A stretch of 64,000 nt of DNA from an uncultured Pelagibacteraceae bacterium (GCA_902557155.1 CACDYR010000001.1:124001-188000), one strand, 5' to 3'; shown: positions 9,307-17,641, numbered from the stretch's first letter. Program-made: numbers and translations. The notes: generated by a model from the sequence alone, not told the origin.

Positions 9307-10739
9307 GCTTTTAAAAACTCCGGGTGGTTAAAAAGTAGAGTATGTTTTTCAGCAGATCTATTTTTTTGATTTAAGTATTTCATTATTTTACTTGGGTTGT
9401 CAAAATTATTTTCAACCATTTTCACATAATATTCTGAATTTTTATTATTTTCCATTTTAGCAAAATTATAACTTGCTTTTGCATACACCAGTCTTCTAAT
9501 TAATAATTCAGGAGAAATCCAATCAGCGGAATGGTCTGACCAACCATTTGGTTGTTTTGCTCTGTAAGGGTGGTGGCCAATATTTTGTAATAACCACTCA
9601 GGTTCTCGTTGTGAGTCAAACGGTCTTTGACCAAGTTCATATTTATCCATTAATTCTGGTGAAGGTGGCCAATTTAAATCTGCAACTTTTGCGACCTGGA
9701 TTAACCAATTTTCAGGTGTCTGAAATTTTTTATATTTATCATTGTATTCAAAAGCAACTTTAATTGCTGCTTTATGAATTTCAGGAATAAATCCGTCAGA
9801 TTTTTTGAAGGCATCAATAATTGGCTGCTTCATCTTTTTTGTAGGTTCATCTGTTATTAAAAATCTGCAAAGTCTTTCTGCAACAAAATCTCTACAATTA
9901 GGATGATTTACTAAATCTTTAATAACAATAGCTAATGCTTTTTTACCTTTTTTATATTCTATCCCCAAAACATTTTTTTTACCTCTTTGATGATATTCAG
10001 AGTTAAACCAGACATTACCTGTTTCTAGATTTTTTTTGCTCCATCTATGTTGCCAGCCAGTCATAATATATGCTAGTTGAATTACGTCGTCTTGGGTATA
10101 GCCAGCTTGTGGTGAAATTGTATGAAGTTCTAAAAGTTCTCGTGCATGATTTTCGTTTATAGTTGCTGGTTCTTTTTTTCTTCTTCTCCATTCTTCACTT
10201 GCTGTAACACTTTTAGGACCAGCACTCTCGCTATTATCTAGATGATGGATCATGGCCCACGAAGTAGTTACATCGTAAACCATTTTTTCAAATGTTTGAT
10301 TTAAATTTGGCCTAATAATTTCTCTTTGATATGCACCTGTTGAATAATTTGCTAAAAAATCTTTTTCGCTAATAGCAAAAAAATTTCCCCAAAACATCCA
10401 CAGTTTGGCTAAAACTGGACTGCTGCTATTTATTCCTTCATTATGTCTGATCGAAATTTCTAAAGATTCCCAAAACTTTTGTCCTGTTTTATGTCTAAGT
10501 ATATCTTTATGAGTTTTGTATAGTATTTTGTTATCTTTATACTTTTTTCTTAATACTTTTCTGTCACCATAAACCCAATCTCTATAATGCTTTCGTAATT
10601 CTTGTTCAGAATATATTTTACCTTTCCAAGATAATTCTGGCACATCATTTAATTGATCAAGAGCCCACTTTAAAGGATCAGTGGGAGCTTGTTCATTGGG
10701 CCCTATCCCAAAAGCAACTTTTCTAAAAAAATTTTTCAT
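9303..10739 (-). CDS. DUF1800 family protein
   Basis: A 478-residue DUF1800 protein. Recognisable segments are MFWGNFFAISEK (residues ~115-125), HLDNSESAGP (~168), NENHARELLELHTI (~195) and GYTQDDVIQLAYIMTGW (~215), followed by the late NGWSDHSADWISPELLIRRL. The biochemical role is undetermined in the family; members are typically encoded immediately upstream of a DUF1501 protein, as here. No signal peptide is evident at the chosen ATG, so it may act before or with Tat export of its partner. Confidence 0.88.
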   Translation of the reverse strand: MKNFFRKVAFGIGPNEQAPTDPLKWALDQLNDVPELSWKGKIYSEQELRKHYRDWVYGDRKVLRKKYKDNKILYKTHKDILRHKTGQKFWESLEISIRHNEGINSSSPVLAKLWMFWGNFFAISEKDFLANYSTGAYQREIIRPNLNQTFEKMVYDVTTSWAMIHHLDNSESAGPKSVTASEEWRRRKKEPATINENHARELLELHTISPQAGYTQDDVIQLAYIMTGWQHRWSKKNLETGNVWFNSEYHQRGKKNVLGIEYKKGKKALAIVIKDLVNHPNCRDFVAERLCRFLITDEPTKKMKQPIIDAFKKSDGFIPEIHKAAIKVAFEYNDKYKKFQTPENWLIQVAKVADLNWPPSPELMDKYELGQRPFDSQREPEWLLQNIGHHPYRAKQPNGWSDHSADWISPELLIRRLVYAKASYNFAKMENNKNSEYYVKMVENNFDNPSKIMKYLNQKNRSAEKHTLLFNHPEFLKA

Positions 10740-10742
10740 AAT

Positions 10743-11612
10743 TTATTTAATTTTATCAATATCGTGAATATTTGTTAAGGAATTATTAAATTCTTCAATA
10801 TTTTCTCTTAAAGCTAAACTAGAAATTGAATAAATCATTATTAATAACAAAACTAATGGTAATGAAGTTATTACTGAAGCATAGCTTTTGATCAGTAATA
10901 TATAAAAAATAATAAATAAAGCCGATCTAATTAAAACTGTTTTTCTAAAAACACTTATAATTGAAAGTGAATGCTTTAATAAATTAAAGAAACTCATTTG
11001 AGATGGTCCAAAATATCTTTTGCCTCGTGTGGATGGAATAGAAATTAAATCTTTTTCTATTTTTTTTAATGAACCAGAAAAACTATTCCAGGTAGCTTTT
11101 TCGTCTAAAAGTTTCTTTACAGTTGATTTTGATAAACAAGTAAAGTTCCCAAATTTAATTGATTTTCCTGTAAAAGCTAAAGTCAAAAATTTATGAAACT
11201 GATAGCAAGCTTTAAAAATTATCCCTTCAGATCTTTTAATTCTTTCACCAATAATAGATTTTTCACTAGATTGTTCTGAAAGTTGGATGAAATTTGTTAT
11301 TTCTTCAGGTCTGTCTTCCCCATCTCCATCCATTGGGATGACAAAATCGAATTCTTTTTTTTCAAAGATATATTTTAAACCAGATGCAATACATCTTGCA
11401 TGGCCCCTATTCTCTTTCATATTAATTATCTCAATTGAATTGATATTTTCAATATTTGGGTAGGTATCAACTATCTGTTGAGAAGAAGCATCATTTATAA
11501 CAACTATTGATATTTCATGATTTAAATCACTTATTTCATGGTTAATATTTTCAATAAGTAATTTTAAAGATTCTCTGTCGTTATAAATTGGAATTAAAAC
11601 TACATATTTCAT
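10743..11612 (-). CDS. family 2 glycosyltransferase, membrane-anchored (dolichyl-phosphate-mannose-synthase-like)
   Basis: A 289-residue GT-A fold enzyme: VLIPIYNDRESL at the N-terminus, VINDAS near 40 for nucleotide-sugar binding, and VIPMDGDGEDRPEEI near 95 with the DxD-type metal motif. Two hydrophobic segments occupy residues ~220-270, anchoring it in the inner membrane. Such enzymes transfer sugar to a polyprenyl phosphate carrier. It is followed 3 bases later by DUF1800 and preceded directly by a GT-C gene that could use the lipid-linked sugar. Confidence 0.85.
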   Translation of the reverse strand: MKYVVLIPIYNDRESLKLLIENINHEISDLNHEISIVVINDASSQQIVDTYPNIENINSIEIINMKENRGHARCIASGLKYIFEKKEFDFVIPMDGDGEDRPEEITNFIQLSEQSSEKSIIGERIKRSEGIIFKACYQFHKFLTLAFTGKSIKFGNFTCLSKSTVKKLLDEKATWNSFSGSLKKIEKDLISIPSTRGKRYFGPSQMSFFNLLKHSLSIISVFRKTVLIRSALFIIFYILLIKSYASVITSLPLVLLLIMIYSISSLALRENIEEFNNSLTNIHDIDKIK

Positions 11613-12935
11613 CTATCTTGATCCTACACAAATACTATCAAGGCACATATAATCTTTCAATTGATCAAGTTTTTCTCTATCAACAAAGCCTTCCCAAACT
11701 GGTCTAGATTTTAAATGGTACGAAAGATTTCCAGCATTCCATTCATCTCCCAAAACTACATTTATTTTAGAGTCAAATTGTTGGTCCCATGCATATTGAG
11801 TTTTCACAGCAATTTCTTTACCCATATAATCAGTTCTTTTATCGTTATTTGAAATTGAAACATATACATAGAGTGCTGGTGATAAAAAGAAAAAGAAAAT
11901 AAATCCAATCATGAATGGTTTTAATTTTTTAAGATTAATTTGAGCTTGAAACAAATAAACAGTTAATGTGCCAAAAAACAAATAGAATGGTGTCATCCAC
12001 ATGGTTCTTATTTTTGATCCAATAATTAATGATGTTAAAAACATTAAAACAATTGGTAAAATATTAATTGCTAATAAAAATAGTAATTTTTTATCTTCAA
12101 AATTAAAATTGAATTTAATTTTTTTTACTAATAACCATGTTAGTATTAAAAAAGGAATTAAAATCCCTACTTGTTTTAACAAAAAGATTACTGGGTATTT
12201 AATGTGATCTAATGAATTAGACTGTTCTAAACCAGTTCTGGCCAGTCCATATGTAATTGAAATGAATTCATTATTATTTAACCAAATTAAATGTGGAACT
12301 AAAACTACTAAAAAGACTTCAATAGTAATTAGATATTTAAAATCAAATTTTCTCTCTTTTTTAAAGAATATTAAATAAATAAATAAAAGGTCAATTGAAA
12401 CCAAAAGATAAACAAATAGATATTTTGATAAAAAGCCAAAAGCGGCAAACAAACCTACTAAAAAACAATCTAAAAACTTTATTTCTTTGCCACTATAAAT
12501 TTTCCATGAATAATAAACTGTTAAAGACCAAAAAGGTAATTGGCAAACATTTACATTAAATTCTGGTGTGGTGAAATTATAAAAGTAAATTGCTTCAATT
12601 AATAATACAGAAATTAAAGCTAATACCTTGTTATTAAATATTTCATTTGAAAATTTAAAAACATAATAAAAAGAAATAATTACAAAAATTTGGCTTAATA
12701 AATAATAAACCCAATCTTGGGATCCAAAAATTTGAAAAAATATTTCTGGAAAAAAAGCACTCATCGGTGGATGTTTATTAAAACCCCAATCTAAATTACT
12801 TCCCCAAGCTAAAGCTTCGATTGTATCCAGTGGTAAATTGTGATTTGTGATTGATGGAATCAAAGTCCAAAAAATTAGATGTGCTGTAACAAAAATATAA
12901 AAAATATTATCAATATTTTTGTTATTAATGGTCAT
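11613..12935 (-). CDS. GT39/ArnT-like integral membrane glycosyltransferase
   Basis: A 440-residue protein with about ten hydrophobic segments. The first periplasmic loop contains NLPLDTIEALAWGS and GFNKHPPMSAFF, which matches the catalytic loop of the PMT/ArnT GT-C superfamily (acidic residue plus His-Pro-Pro). Such enzymes use a polyprenyl-phosphate sugar to decorate proteins or lipid A. The acceptor cannot be predicted. It abuts the GT2 gene, suggesting a two-step donor and transfer pathway. Confidence 0.85.
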   Translation of the reverse strand: MTINNKNIDNIFYIFVTAHLIFWTLIPSITNHNLPLDTIEALAWGSNLDWGFNKHPPMSAFFPEIFFQIFGSQDWVYYLLSQIFVIISFYYVFKFSNEIFNNKVLALISVLLIEAIYFYNFTTPEFNVNVCQLPFWSLTVYYSWKIYSGKEIKFLDCFLVGLFAAFGFLSKYLFVYLLVSIDLLFIYLIFFKKERKFDFKYLITIEVFLVVLVPHLIWLNNNEFISITYGLARTGLEQSNSLDHIKYPVIFLLKQVGILIPFLILTWLLVKKIKFNFNFEDKKLLFLLAINILPIVLMFLTSLIIGSKIRTMWMTPFYLFFGTLTVYLFQAQINLKKLKPFMIGFIFFFFLSPALYVYVSISNNDKRTDYMGKEIAVKTQYAWDQQFDSKINVVLGDEWNAGNLSYHLKSRPVWEGFVDREKLDQLKDYMCLDSICVGSR

Positions 12936-12964
12936 TTATAAATATTTATATCAATTAAGCTTGC

Positions 12965-12992
12965 TTGACACCCCTAATTTGCTGAATATACT
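12965..12992 (+). promoter_or_regulatory. sigma-70 promoter of dksA
   Basis: TTGACA (12965-12970), a 16-base spacer and TATACT (12987-12992) form a near-perfect sigma-70 promoter 22 bases ahead of the dksA ATG. The GC-rich GCGAGCG at the expected start site resembles a stringent-control discriminator. Few other intergenic gaps in this window hold so good a promoter. Confidence 0.75.
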
Positions 12993-13013
12993 GCGAGCGA
13001 TTAAAATTGAGCT

Positions 13014-13529
13014 ATGCCAAAGACTGCTAAAGCAAAGAAAAAAGTATCAAAAACAAAAACTAAAGTTGTAAGTAAAGCAAAACCTAATACAGCTAAAGTT
13101 GCACCCAAAGGTCCTGTAAAAATTTCAAAAACTTATGTTCCAAAAGACACTGAAAAATATATGTGTGAAAAACATAAAGTATATTTCAGAATTAGACTAA
13201 CTGAATGGAAAAAAGAATTAATCAAAGCAAATAACGAAGCTCTTTATAATGGTGGGATGGATGACAATAATATTTCTGCAGATATTGTTGACCAAGCTAA
13301 CTCCTATATTGATAGCAATGTAGAGATGAAAGCAATTAATAGACAAATTAAATTAATTTCAGAAATTGATAAAGCTTTAAGAAGAATTAGAGAGGATACT
13401 TATGGTTATTGTTTGGATACAGCAGAGCCAATTGGATTAAAAAGATTAATGGCAAGACCTGTTGCTAAATATACTATTGCCGCACAAGAAAAGCATGAAA
13501 AAGAGGAAAAAGTTCATGCAGATGACTAA
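13014..13529 (+). CDS. dksA: DksA/TraR-family RNA polymerase regulator
   Basis: A 171-residue protein: a Lys/Ala-rich tail (1-40), a coiled coil (~50-125) whose tip keeps the DxxDxA motif (Asp90, Asp93, Ala95), then a degenerate zinc-finger region GYCLDTAEPIGLKRLMARP. At the four zinc positions (E. coli Cys114, 117, 135, 138) the residues are Cys133, Thr136, Thr154 and Ala157, so the zinc site is lost; other alphaproteobacterial DksA proteins share this feature as I recall it. The protein enters the polymerase secondary channel and, with ppGpp, adjusts promoter choice. A strong promoter lies just upstream. Confidence 0.93.
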   Translation: MPKTAKAKKKVSKTKTKVVSKAKPNTAKVAPKGPVKISKTYVPKDTEKYMCEKHKVYFRIRLTEWKKELIKANNEALYNGGMDDNNISADIVDQANSYIDSNVEMKAINRQIKLISEIDKALRRIREDTYGYCLDTAEPIGLKRLMARPVAKYTIAAQEKHEKEEKVHADD

Positions 13530-13531
13530 AA

Positions 13532-13648
13532 ATGAAAAAGAAATCATCTAAGCAAAACTCAATCTCATTCCTATTTGCTAAGAAATATATTTATTTTTAC
13601 TATCCTTTCTTTTGGATTGTGCTGTTGCTATATTTATTTTTGAAATGA
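13532..13648 (+). CDS. tiny predicted membrane protein (38 aa)
   Basis: It starts 2 bases after the dksA stop. A basic head (MKKKSSKQNS) is followed by a hydrophobic aromatic stretch, YIYFYYPFFWIVLLLYLFL, forming one membrane segment. No family is recognised. It has no strong ribosome site of its own and would depend on coupling to dksA. Its stop codon overlaps the start of the next tiny ORF as ATGA, a layout typical of real coupled genes. Confidence 0.5.
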   Translation: MKKKSSKQNSISFLFAKKYIYFYYPFFWIVLLLYLFLK

Positions 13649-13740
13649 ATAAAAAATTAGTTTTAATAATTATAATTATTGTTGCTATTGAATTTTCAGG
13701 TTATGGAATTCTAAGTACTCTTTATAGATTATTTGGGTAA
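13645..13740 (+). CDS. tiny predicted membrane protein (31 aa)
   Basis: This 31-residue ORF overlaps the preceding one by 4 bases (ATGA). MNKKLVLIIIIIVAIEFSGY is a basic start followed by one membrane segment, then a short tail GILSTLYRLFG. It ends 4 bases before the convergent GST stop, so the two ORFs exactly fill the space between dksA and the GST gene. No family is known to me. Confidence 0.45.
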   Translation: MNKKLVLIIIIIVAIEFSGYGILSTLYRLFG

Positions 13741-13744
13741 ATTT

Positions 13745-14371
13745 TTAGAGTTTAGGAATTTTAGCATTCTTATCCATAAAGCTATAACCTCTAACCACTG
13801 CTTCTCGCTCAGAAATCTCTAGATACCATCTGGATAAATTTTTGTAATTTTTTAAACCAATATCATGCCATTCATGTCTTGCCATCCATGGCCACGTTGC
13901 AATATCAGCAATTGTATAATCTGGTCCTGCAAGAAATTTAGACTCCTTTAATCTAGCATCCAGTTCTCCATAAATTCTTTTGGTAATTTTAAAATATCTT
14001 TCTTCTCCAAATTCACTTTTACCTGGATTGTAATGATGAAATTGATGATGTTGACCGATCATAGGTCCAACGGTTCCCATTTGAGCCATTAACCATTGAT
14101 TAATAACCAGTCTATCTTTTTCATTATAAAATTTTCCACTTTTATCACCTAGATACATCAAGATTGCACCTGACTCGAATATGCTTTTATTTTTCTCATG
14201 ATCAATAATGACAGGAATTTTTCCAAAAGGACTTAGTTTTGTAAATTCTGGTTTAAATTGTTCGTCTTTACTTAAATCAACTTTAGTTACTTTGTATTCA
14301 TAACTAATTTCTTCAAGCATAATACTTATTTTCCATCCATTAGGAGTATTGGCAGAAAAAAGCTCTATCAT
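13745..14371 (-). CDS. glutathione S-transferase family protein (YfcG/Nu-class-like)
   Basis: A 208-residue protein. The thioredoxin-fold N-terminal half has SANTPNGWKISIMLEE and LSPFGKIPVIID, then IFESGAILMYLGDK, the glutathione-binding Glu-Ser. The helical C-terminal half contains PDYTIADIATWPW. TPNG near the start is the active-site turn of YfcG-type enzymes, which act as disulfide-bond oxidoreductases. It overlaps the reductase gene by 4 bases, which suggests redox-related co-expression. Confidence 0.9.
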   Translation of the reverse strand: MIELFSANTPNGWKISIMLEEISYEYKVTKVDLSKDEQFKPEFTKLSPFGKIPVIIDHEKNKSIFESGAILMYLGDKSGKFYNEKDRLVINQWLMAQMGTVGPMIGQHHQFHHYNPGKSEFGEERYFKITKRIYGELDARLKESKFLAGPDYTIADIATWPWMARHEWHDIGLKNYKNLSRWYLEISEREAVVRGYSFMDKNAKIPKL

Positions 14372-15384
14372 TTTTTAATTCCAAGTCTTTCTTGTGCAGC
14401 TTTGGAAGTTGTTGTGAATTCAAATCTTAATTTCTCATCTGGTTTTGCATATTTAAAACAACCTCTTGCGGCTAACGCGCCTTCATGAAAACCTGAAAGA
14501 ATTAATTTTAATTTTCCTGGATAAGAACAAATATCACCTATAGCAAATATTCCTTGTACATTGGTTTCAAAATTTTCTGTATTAACCTCAACAGTTTTTT
14601 TATTTATATTTAAGCCCCAATCTAAAATTGGACCTAACTGCATAATTAAACCAAAAAAACCTAATACATAATCAGATTTAATTTCTTTAATTTCTCCTTC
14701 ATCATGTTTTATTTTTACTTTCTCAATATTTTTGTCTCCTAAAACTGAGTCCATTTGAAACTTTGTATACAAATTTAATTTTCCTTGTTCATTAAGCTCT
14801 TTTACTTTTTGGACACTTGCTTCTGCTCCGCTAAAACCATCTCTTCTATGAATTAAGTTTACTTTGGAGTTGTTTGATAATTCAATAGCCCAATCCAAAG
14901 CTGAATCTCCTCCTCCAAATATTGAAATAGTTTTGTCTTTAAATATTGATTTATCTTTAATTGAATAAAATAAAGAATTGCCTTCGAATTTTTCACACTC
15001 CTTTACTGAAAACTTCCTTGGCTCAAAAGAACCAACACCACCAGCAATAACAATTGCTGCAACATCAAATTCTATTCCAGCAGAGGTTTTAACATGCCAT
15101 CTGTTTTTATTTTTTTTTAATTCTTCTACTCTTTCATTTAAATGAAATTTAATGTTGAAAGGTTTAATTTGCTTTAAAAGATTATTAGTTAACTCTTCAC
15201 CAGTACACTCGGGTACTGCAGGAATATCATAAATAGGTTTATCTGGATAAAGTTCGATACATTGTCCTCCTGCTTTATCAAGATTATCTACTATCTCACA
15301 ACTCAACCCTATAATTCCAAGTTGATGAGCACAAAATAAACCTGTTGGCCCTGCTCCAATAATTAATACATCTGTTTTATTCAT
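14368..15384 (-). CDS. ferredoxin--NADP+ reductase, thioredoxin-reductase-like
   Basis: A 338-residue flavoprotein of the TrxR-like ferredoxin/flavodoxin-NADP reductase family. FAD binding: IGAGPTGLFCAHQLG at the N-terminus; NADPH binding: SIFGGGDSALDWAIEL near 155; C-terminal FAD motif GIFAIGDICSYPGK. It lacks the CxxC redox pair of true thioredoxin reductase, which supports ferredoxin reduction. It sits directly behind the 2Fe-2S ferredoxin gene with no gap, so ferredoxin and reductase probably work together. Confidence 0.9.
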   Translation of the reverse strand: MNKTDVLIIGAGPTGLFCAHQLGIIGLSCEIVDNLDKAGGQCIELYPDKPIYDIPAVPECTGEELTNNLLKQIKPFNIKFHLNERVEELKKNKNRWHVKTSAGIEFDVAAIVIAGGVGSFEPRKFSVKECEKFEGNSLFYSIKDKSIFKDKTISIFGGGDSALDWAIELSNNSKVNLIHRRDGFSGAEASVQKVKELNEQGKLNLYTKFQMDSVLGDKNIEKVKIKHDEGEIKEIKSDYVLGFFGLIMQLGPILDWGLNINKKTVEVNTENFETNVQGIFAIGDICSYPGKLKLILSGFHEGALAARGCFKYAKPDEKLRFEFTTTSKAAQERLGIKK

Positions 15385-15705
15385 CTAACCTTGCTTTGAC
15401 GGAATGTTTACTTCTAGTCCATCTAACTCATCTGAGACAATTAACTGACAACTCAACCTGCTATTATTTTTTGGTTCAAACGCCATATCAAGCATGTCTT
15501 CTTCACCATCCTCTTTTGCTGGAAGCTTATTTAACCATTCCTCTTTGACATAAACATGGCAAGTAGCACAAGCCATACCTCCTCCACAATCAGCATCTAT
15601 TCCTGGAATATCGTTTTGGATAGCACCTTCCATTACAGTTAATCCCTTTTGAACATCAACTGTATGAGTTTTGTTATCGTGAGTGTGATATGTAATTTTT
15701 GCCAT
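15385..15705 (-). CDS. 2Fe-2S adrenodoxin-type ferredoxin
   Basis: A 106-residue ferredoxin with cluster ligands in [17 protein letters not shown] (C-x5-C-x2-C) and the fourth Cys in RLSCQLIV, the vertebrate adrenodoxin/putidaredoxin pattern. It accepts electrons from an FAD reductase such as the adjacent gene product. Possible clients are the fatty acid desaturase encoded immediately upstream or other oxygenases. A 60-base gap separates it from the desaturase stop. Confidence 0.95.
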   Translation of the reverse strand: MAKITYHTHDNKTHTVDVQKGLTVMEGAIQNDIPGIDADCGGGMACATCHVYVKEEWLNKLPAKEDGEEDMLDMAFEPKNNSRLSCQLIVSDELDGLEVNIPSKQG

Positions 15706-15765
15706 GCGTTATATATAGTTTCTTATCTAAATAGGACAAGTAAGTAAAATCATACTTGGTATTTT

Positions 15766-16767
15766 TTAAATATTCAGAGGTTCAGGTAGCTCTTTTTTTA
15801 TGAAATGGCTTGAATCTTCTTTTTGTTTCATAAGTGCAGGGATAATTTCTTTATAAGCGTCTATTAATCCATCATTTGGCTTCGGTAATTGATCTTTTAT
15901 ATGATGATGTAATTTGTCAAGGTTATATGATGGAACAGTTGGAAACATATGGTGAGTTAAATGATATTCCATTTTCCAATATAAAAAACTTAGTATTGGA
16001 TTTAAATACATTTCACGTGATGTAACCCTATGATCTTTTATATTTCTTGCTAAACCAGCATGCTGAGTGAATGCAACAAGTTTATGTAAAGTTTTTCCAT
16101 AAAATTGTGGTAACACAAAATATAATAGAGGCATCCAAGAAGAAACAAGTATTGACCATAAAATAATTGATAACCAAATAACAACATAAATTCTTGAAAT
16201 AAAGATTGCTTTTGCTTGTGCATTTTCTGGAATGCTATCTTGCATAACTTTTGTTTTAATACCTAGGGCATGTTGAATGATTTCAAACGAAATATGTTTT
16301 TTAAAGAAAACTAAATCTAAAAATGGAATTATATTTATAATTAAACGCTTCGGTGTTTCTTTTAAATCATTTCCATATTCAATTTCATGATCAAATGGAT
16401 TTTCTGTTGAGTAAGTGTTTCCGTGATGAACAAAGTGTGTGTATCTCCATCTTGTTGGTTCAAAATTGGCCATGTATGATGAAATATAATAAAAAAATTC
16501 ATTTAAGAATTTTGATTGAAATGCGGTTTTGTGACCTGTCTCATGCCATAGTGGATTAGAGAAGGAATAAATATTTCCATATACTAAAAACCAAAACACT
16601 GACCACCATGTACCCCAAGTTTGATAAGCAAAAATTCCAGTTACTAACAGTAGTCCAAAGAAAACTGATACGTGTTGAAGTCCTTTTAAATCAGATTTCT
16701 TAGAAAGCTCTTTAAGAACTTCTTTATCAATTTGGCATTTGTGCCATTTTTCTAATTTAACATCCAT
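15766..16767 (-). CDS. membrane fatty acid desaturase/hydroxylase (di-iron)
   Basis: A 333-residue integral membrane protein with the three histidine boxes of the desaturase/alkane hydroxylase superfamily: HETGH (~78), HFVHHGNTYS (~110) and YHLTHHMFPTVPSYN (~265). These bind two irons that activate oxygen. Four to six hydrophobic segments flank the boxes. The substrate (fatty acyl lipid, possibly carotenoid) is not resolved. The gene lies between proteorhodopsin and ferredoxin/reductase, and a 12-bp inverted repeat overlaps its promoter region. Confidence 0.88.
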   Translation of the reverse strand: MDVKLEKWHKCQIDKEVLKELSKKSDLKGLQHVSVFFGLLLVTGIFAYQTWGTWWSVFWFLVYGNIYSFSNPLWHETGHKTAFQSKFLNEFFYYISSYMANFEPTRWRYTHFVHHGNTYSTENPFDHEIEYGNDLKETPKRLIINIIPFLDLVFFKKHISFEIIQHALGIKTKVMQDSIPENAQAKAIFISRIYVVIWLSIILWSILVSSWMPLLYFVLPQFYGKTLHKLVAFTQHAGLARNIKDHRVTSREMYLNPILSFLYWKMEYHLTHHMFPTVPSYNLDKLHHHIKDQLPKPNDGLIDAYKEIIPALMKQKEDSSHFIKKELPEPLNI

Positions 16768-16773
16768 AGGTAA

Positions 16774-16802
16774 AAATTATGTATAGTTATTATACATAAT
16801 TT
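16774..16802 (-). promoter_or_regulatory. 12-bp inverted repeat over the desaturase -10 region
   Basis: A perfect inverted repeat, AAATTATGTATA (16774-16785), GTTAT, TATACATAATTT (16791-16802), lies just 6 bases before the desaturase ATG. On the coding strand it contains a consensus -10 TATAAT (16789-16794) with no good -35. This suggests an operator for a dimeric regulator, or a leader hairpin. It is outside the proteorhodopsin terminator. Confidence 0.4.
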
Positions 16803-16811
16803 AATAAAGGC

Positions 16812-16850
16812 AAAAAAAAAGGGCAAGTACAAAATTGTACCTGCCCTTAA
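16812..16850 (-). terminator. Rho-independent terminator of proteorhodopsin gene
   Basis: Read on the minus strand, AAGGGCA and TGCCCTT arms plus inner GTAC pairs form a stem with an AATTTT loop, followed by a run of nine T residues. It lies 18 bases past the proteorhodopsin stop. It isolates this presumably highly expressed gene from the desaturase. It is the clearest hairpin terminator in the window. Confidence 0.9.
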
Positions 16851-16867
16851 TTTAAATTTTAGCTAAA

Positions 16868-17641
16868 TTACTTAGCTCTTCTTCCCGCAGAACTAGTTGC
16901 AGCAGCCCAAATTACTAGACCAAATGCAATTTTGTTAATGAAGTCAGCTAAGTTGTAAACGACGTTAAGTGAGTTAGCGTCTACTCCACCAGTTAAGTAA
17001 CCAAATACATAACCTAATGGGTAAATTGCCCAACCTACTGTAACAATCATTCTCATTGCACCAAAAGCAGTTACAAGAGCCTTGTTACCACTTTTCGCTG
17101 CAGCTTTACCAGCTTCACCTGAGAATACTTCATATAGAATGTATACCCAACCTGCCATTCCGATAATGAAACCTAGTGTAGCATTGATGTATCCTGCTTC
17201 ACCTAAGTAACCACCGATTAGCATTACTAATGAACCAATTAACAATCTCCAGAACATTCCAGAGTTTGCTTTACCAATAGCTGCTAGAATTAAATAGAAT
17301 TCTACCATCTGTAATGGCACAGTGATTAACCAGTCAATGTATCTGTAAACAGTTGGTGAGTCTCCAGTAGCAACCCATACTTCTCTCATGTACATGTAGT
17401 GTATGAATGCAATACCAGTTACTAGACCAGCAACAATAACTGATGTTCTCCAGCCTGATGCGACATTGCCTGCTTCCATGAAAAAGAAAGCAGTAGCTGC
17501 TAACATTCCCATAGAGATAACCCAGAATGAAATTCCTACGAAGTCATCTTGCATCAACATCGTTGCGTCTGCTGCAATAGCTATACCTGAAAATCCAATC
17601 AGAGCCATAGCTGCTAAAGCAAACAATTTAAGTTTTTTCAT
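16868..17641 (-). CDS. proteorhodopsin, blue-absorbing light-driven proton pump
   Basis: A 257-residue seven-helix rhodopsin with a cleavable signal (residues ~1-23, ending AIA). Key residues: Asp103 (proton acceptor) and Glu114 (donor) in RYIDWLITVPLQMVEF, His81 paired with the acceptor, and Lys237 in FINKIAFG for the retinal Schiff base. Gln111 sits at the spectral-tuning position (105 in the green form), which predicts blue absorption, as in open-ocean variants. A GAGGGAG ribosome site precedes the ATG. It has its own terminator. No retinal-synthesis gene is in this window. Confidence 0.97.
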   Translation of the reverse strand: MKKLKLFALAAMALIGFSGIAIAADATMLMQDDFVGISFWVISMGMLAATAFFFMEAGNVASGWRTSVIVAGLVTGIAFIHYMYMREVWVATGDSPTVYRYIDWLITVPLQMVEFYLILAAIGKANSGMFWRLLIGSLVMLIGGYLGEAGYINATLGFIIGMAGWVYILYEVFSGEAGKAAAKSGNKALVTAFGAMRMIVTVGWAIYPLGYVFGYLTGGVDANSLNVVYNLADFINKIAFGLVIWAAATSSAGRRAK

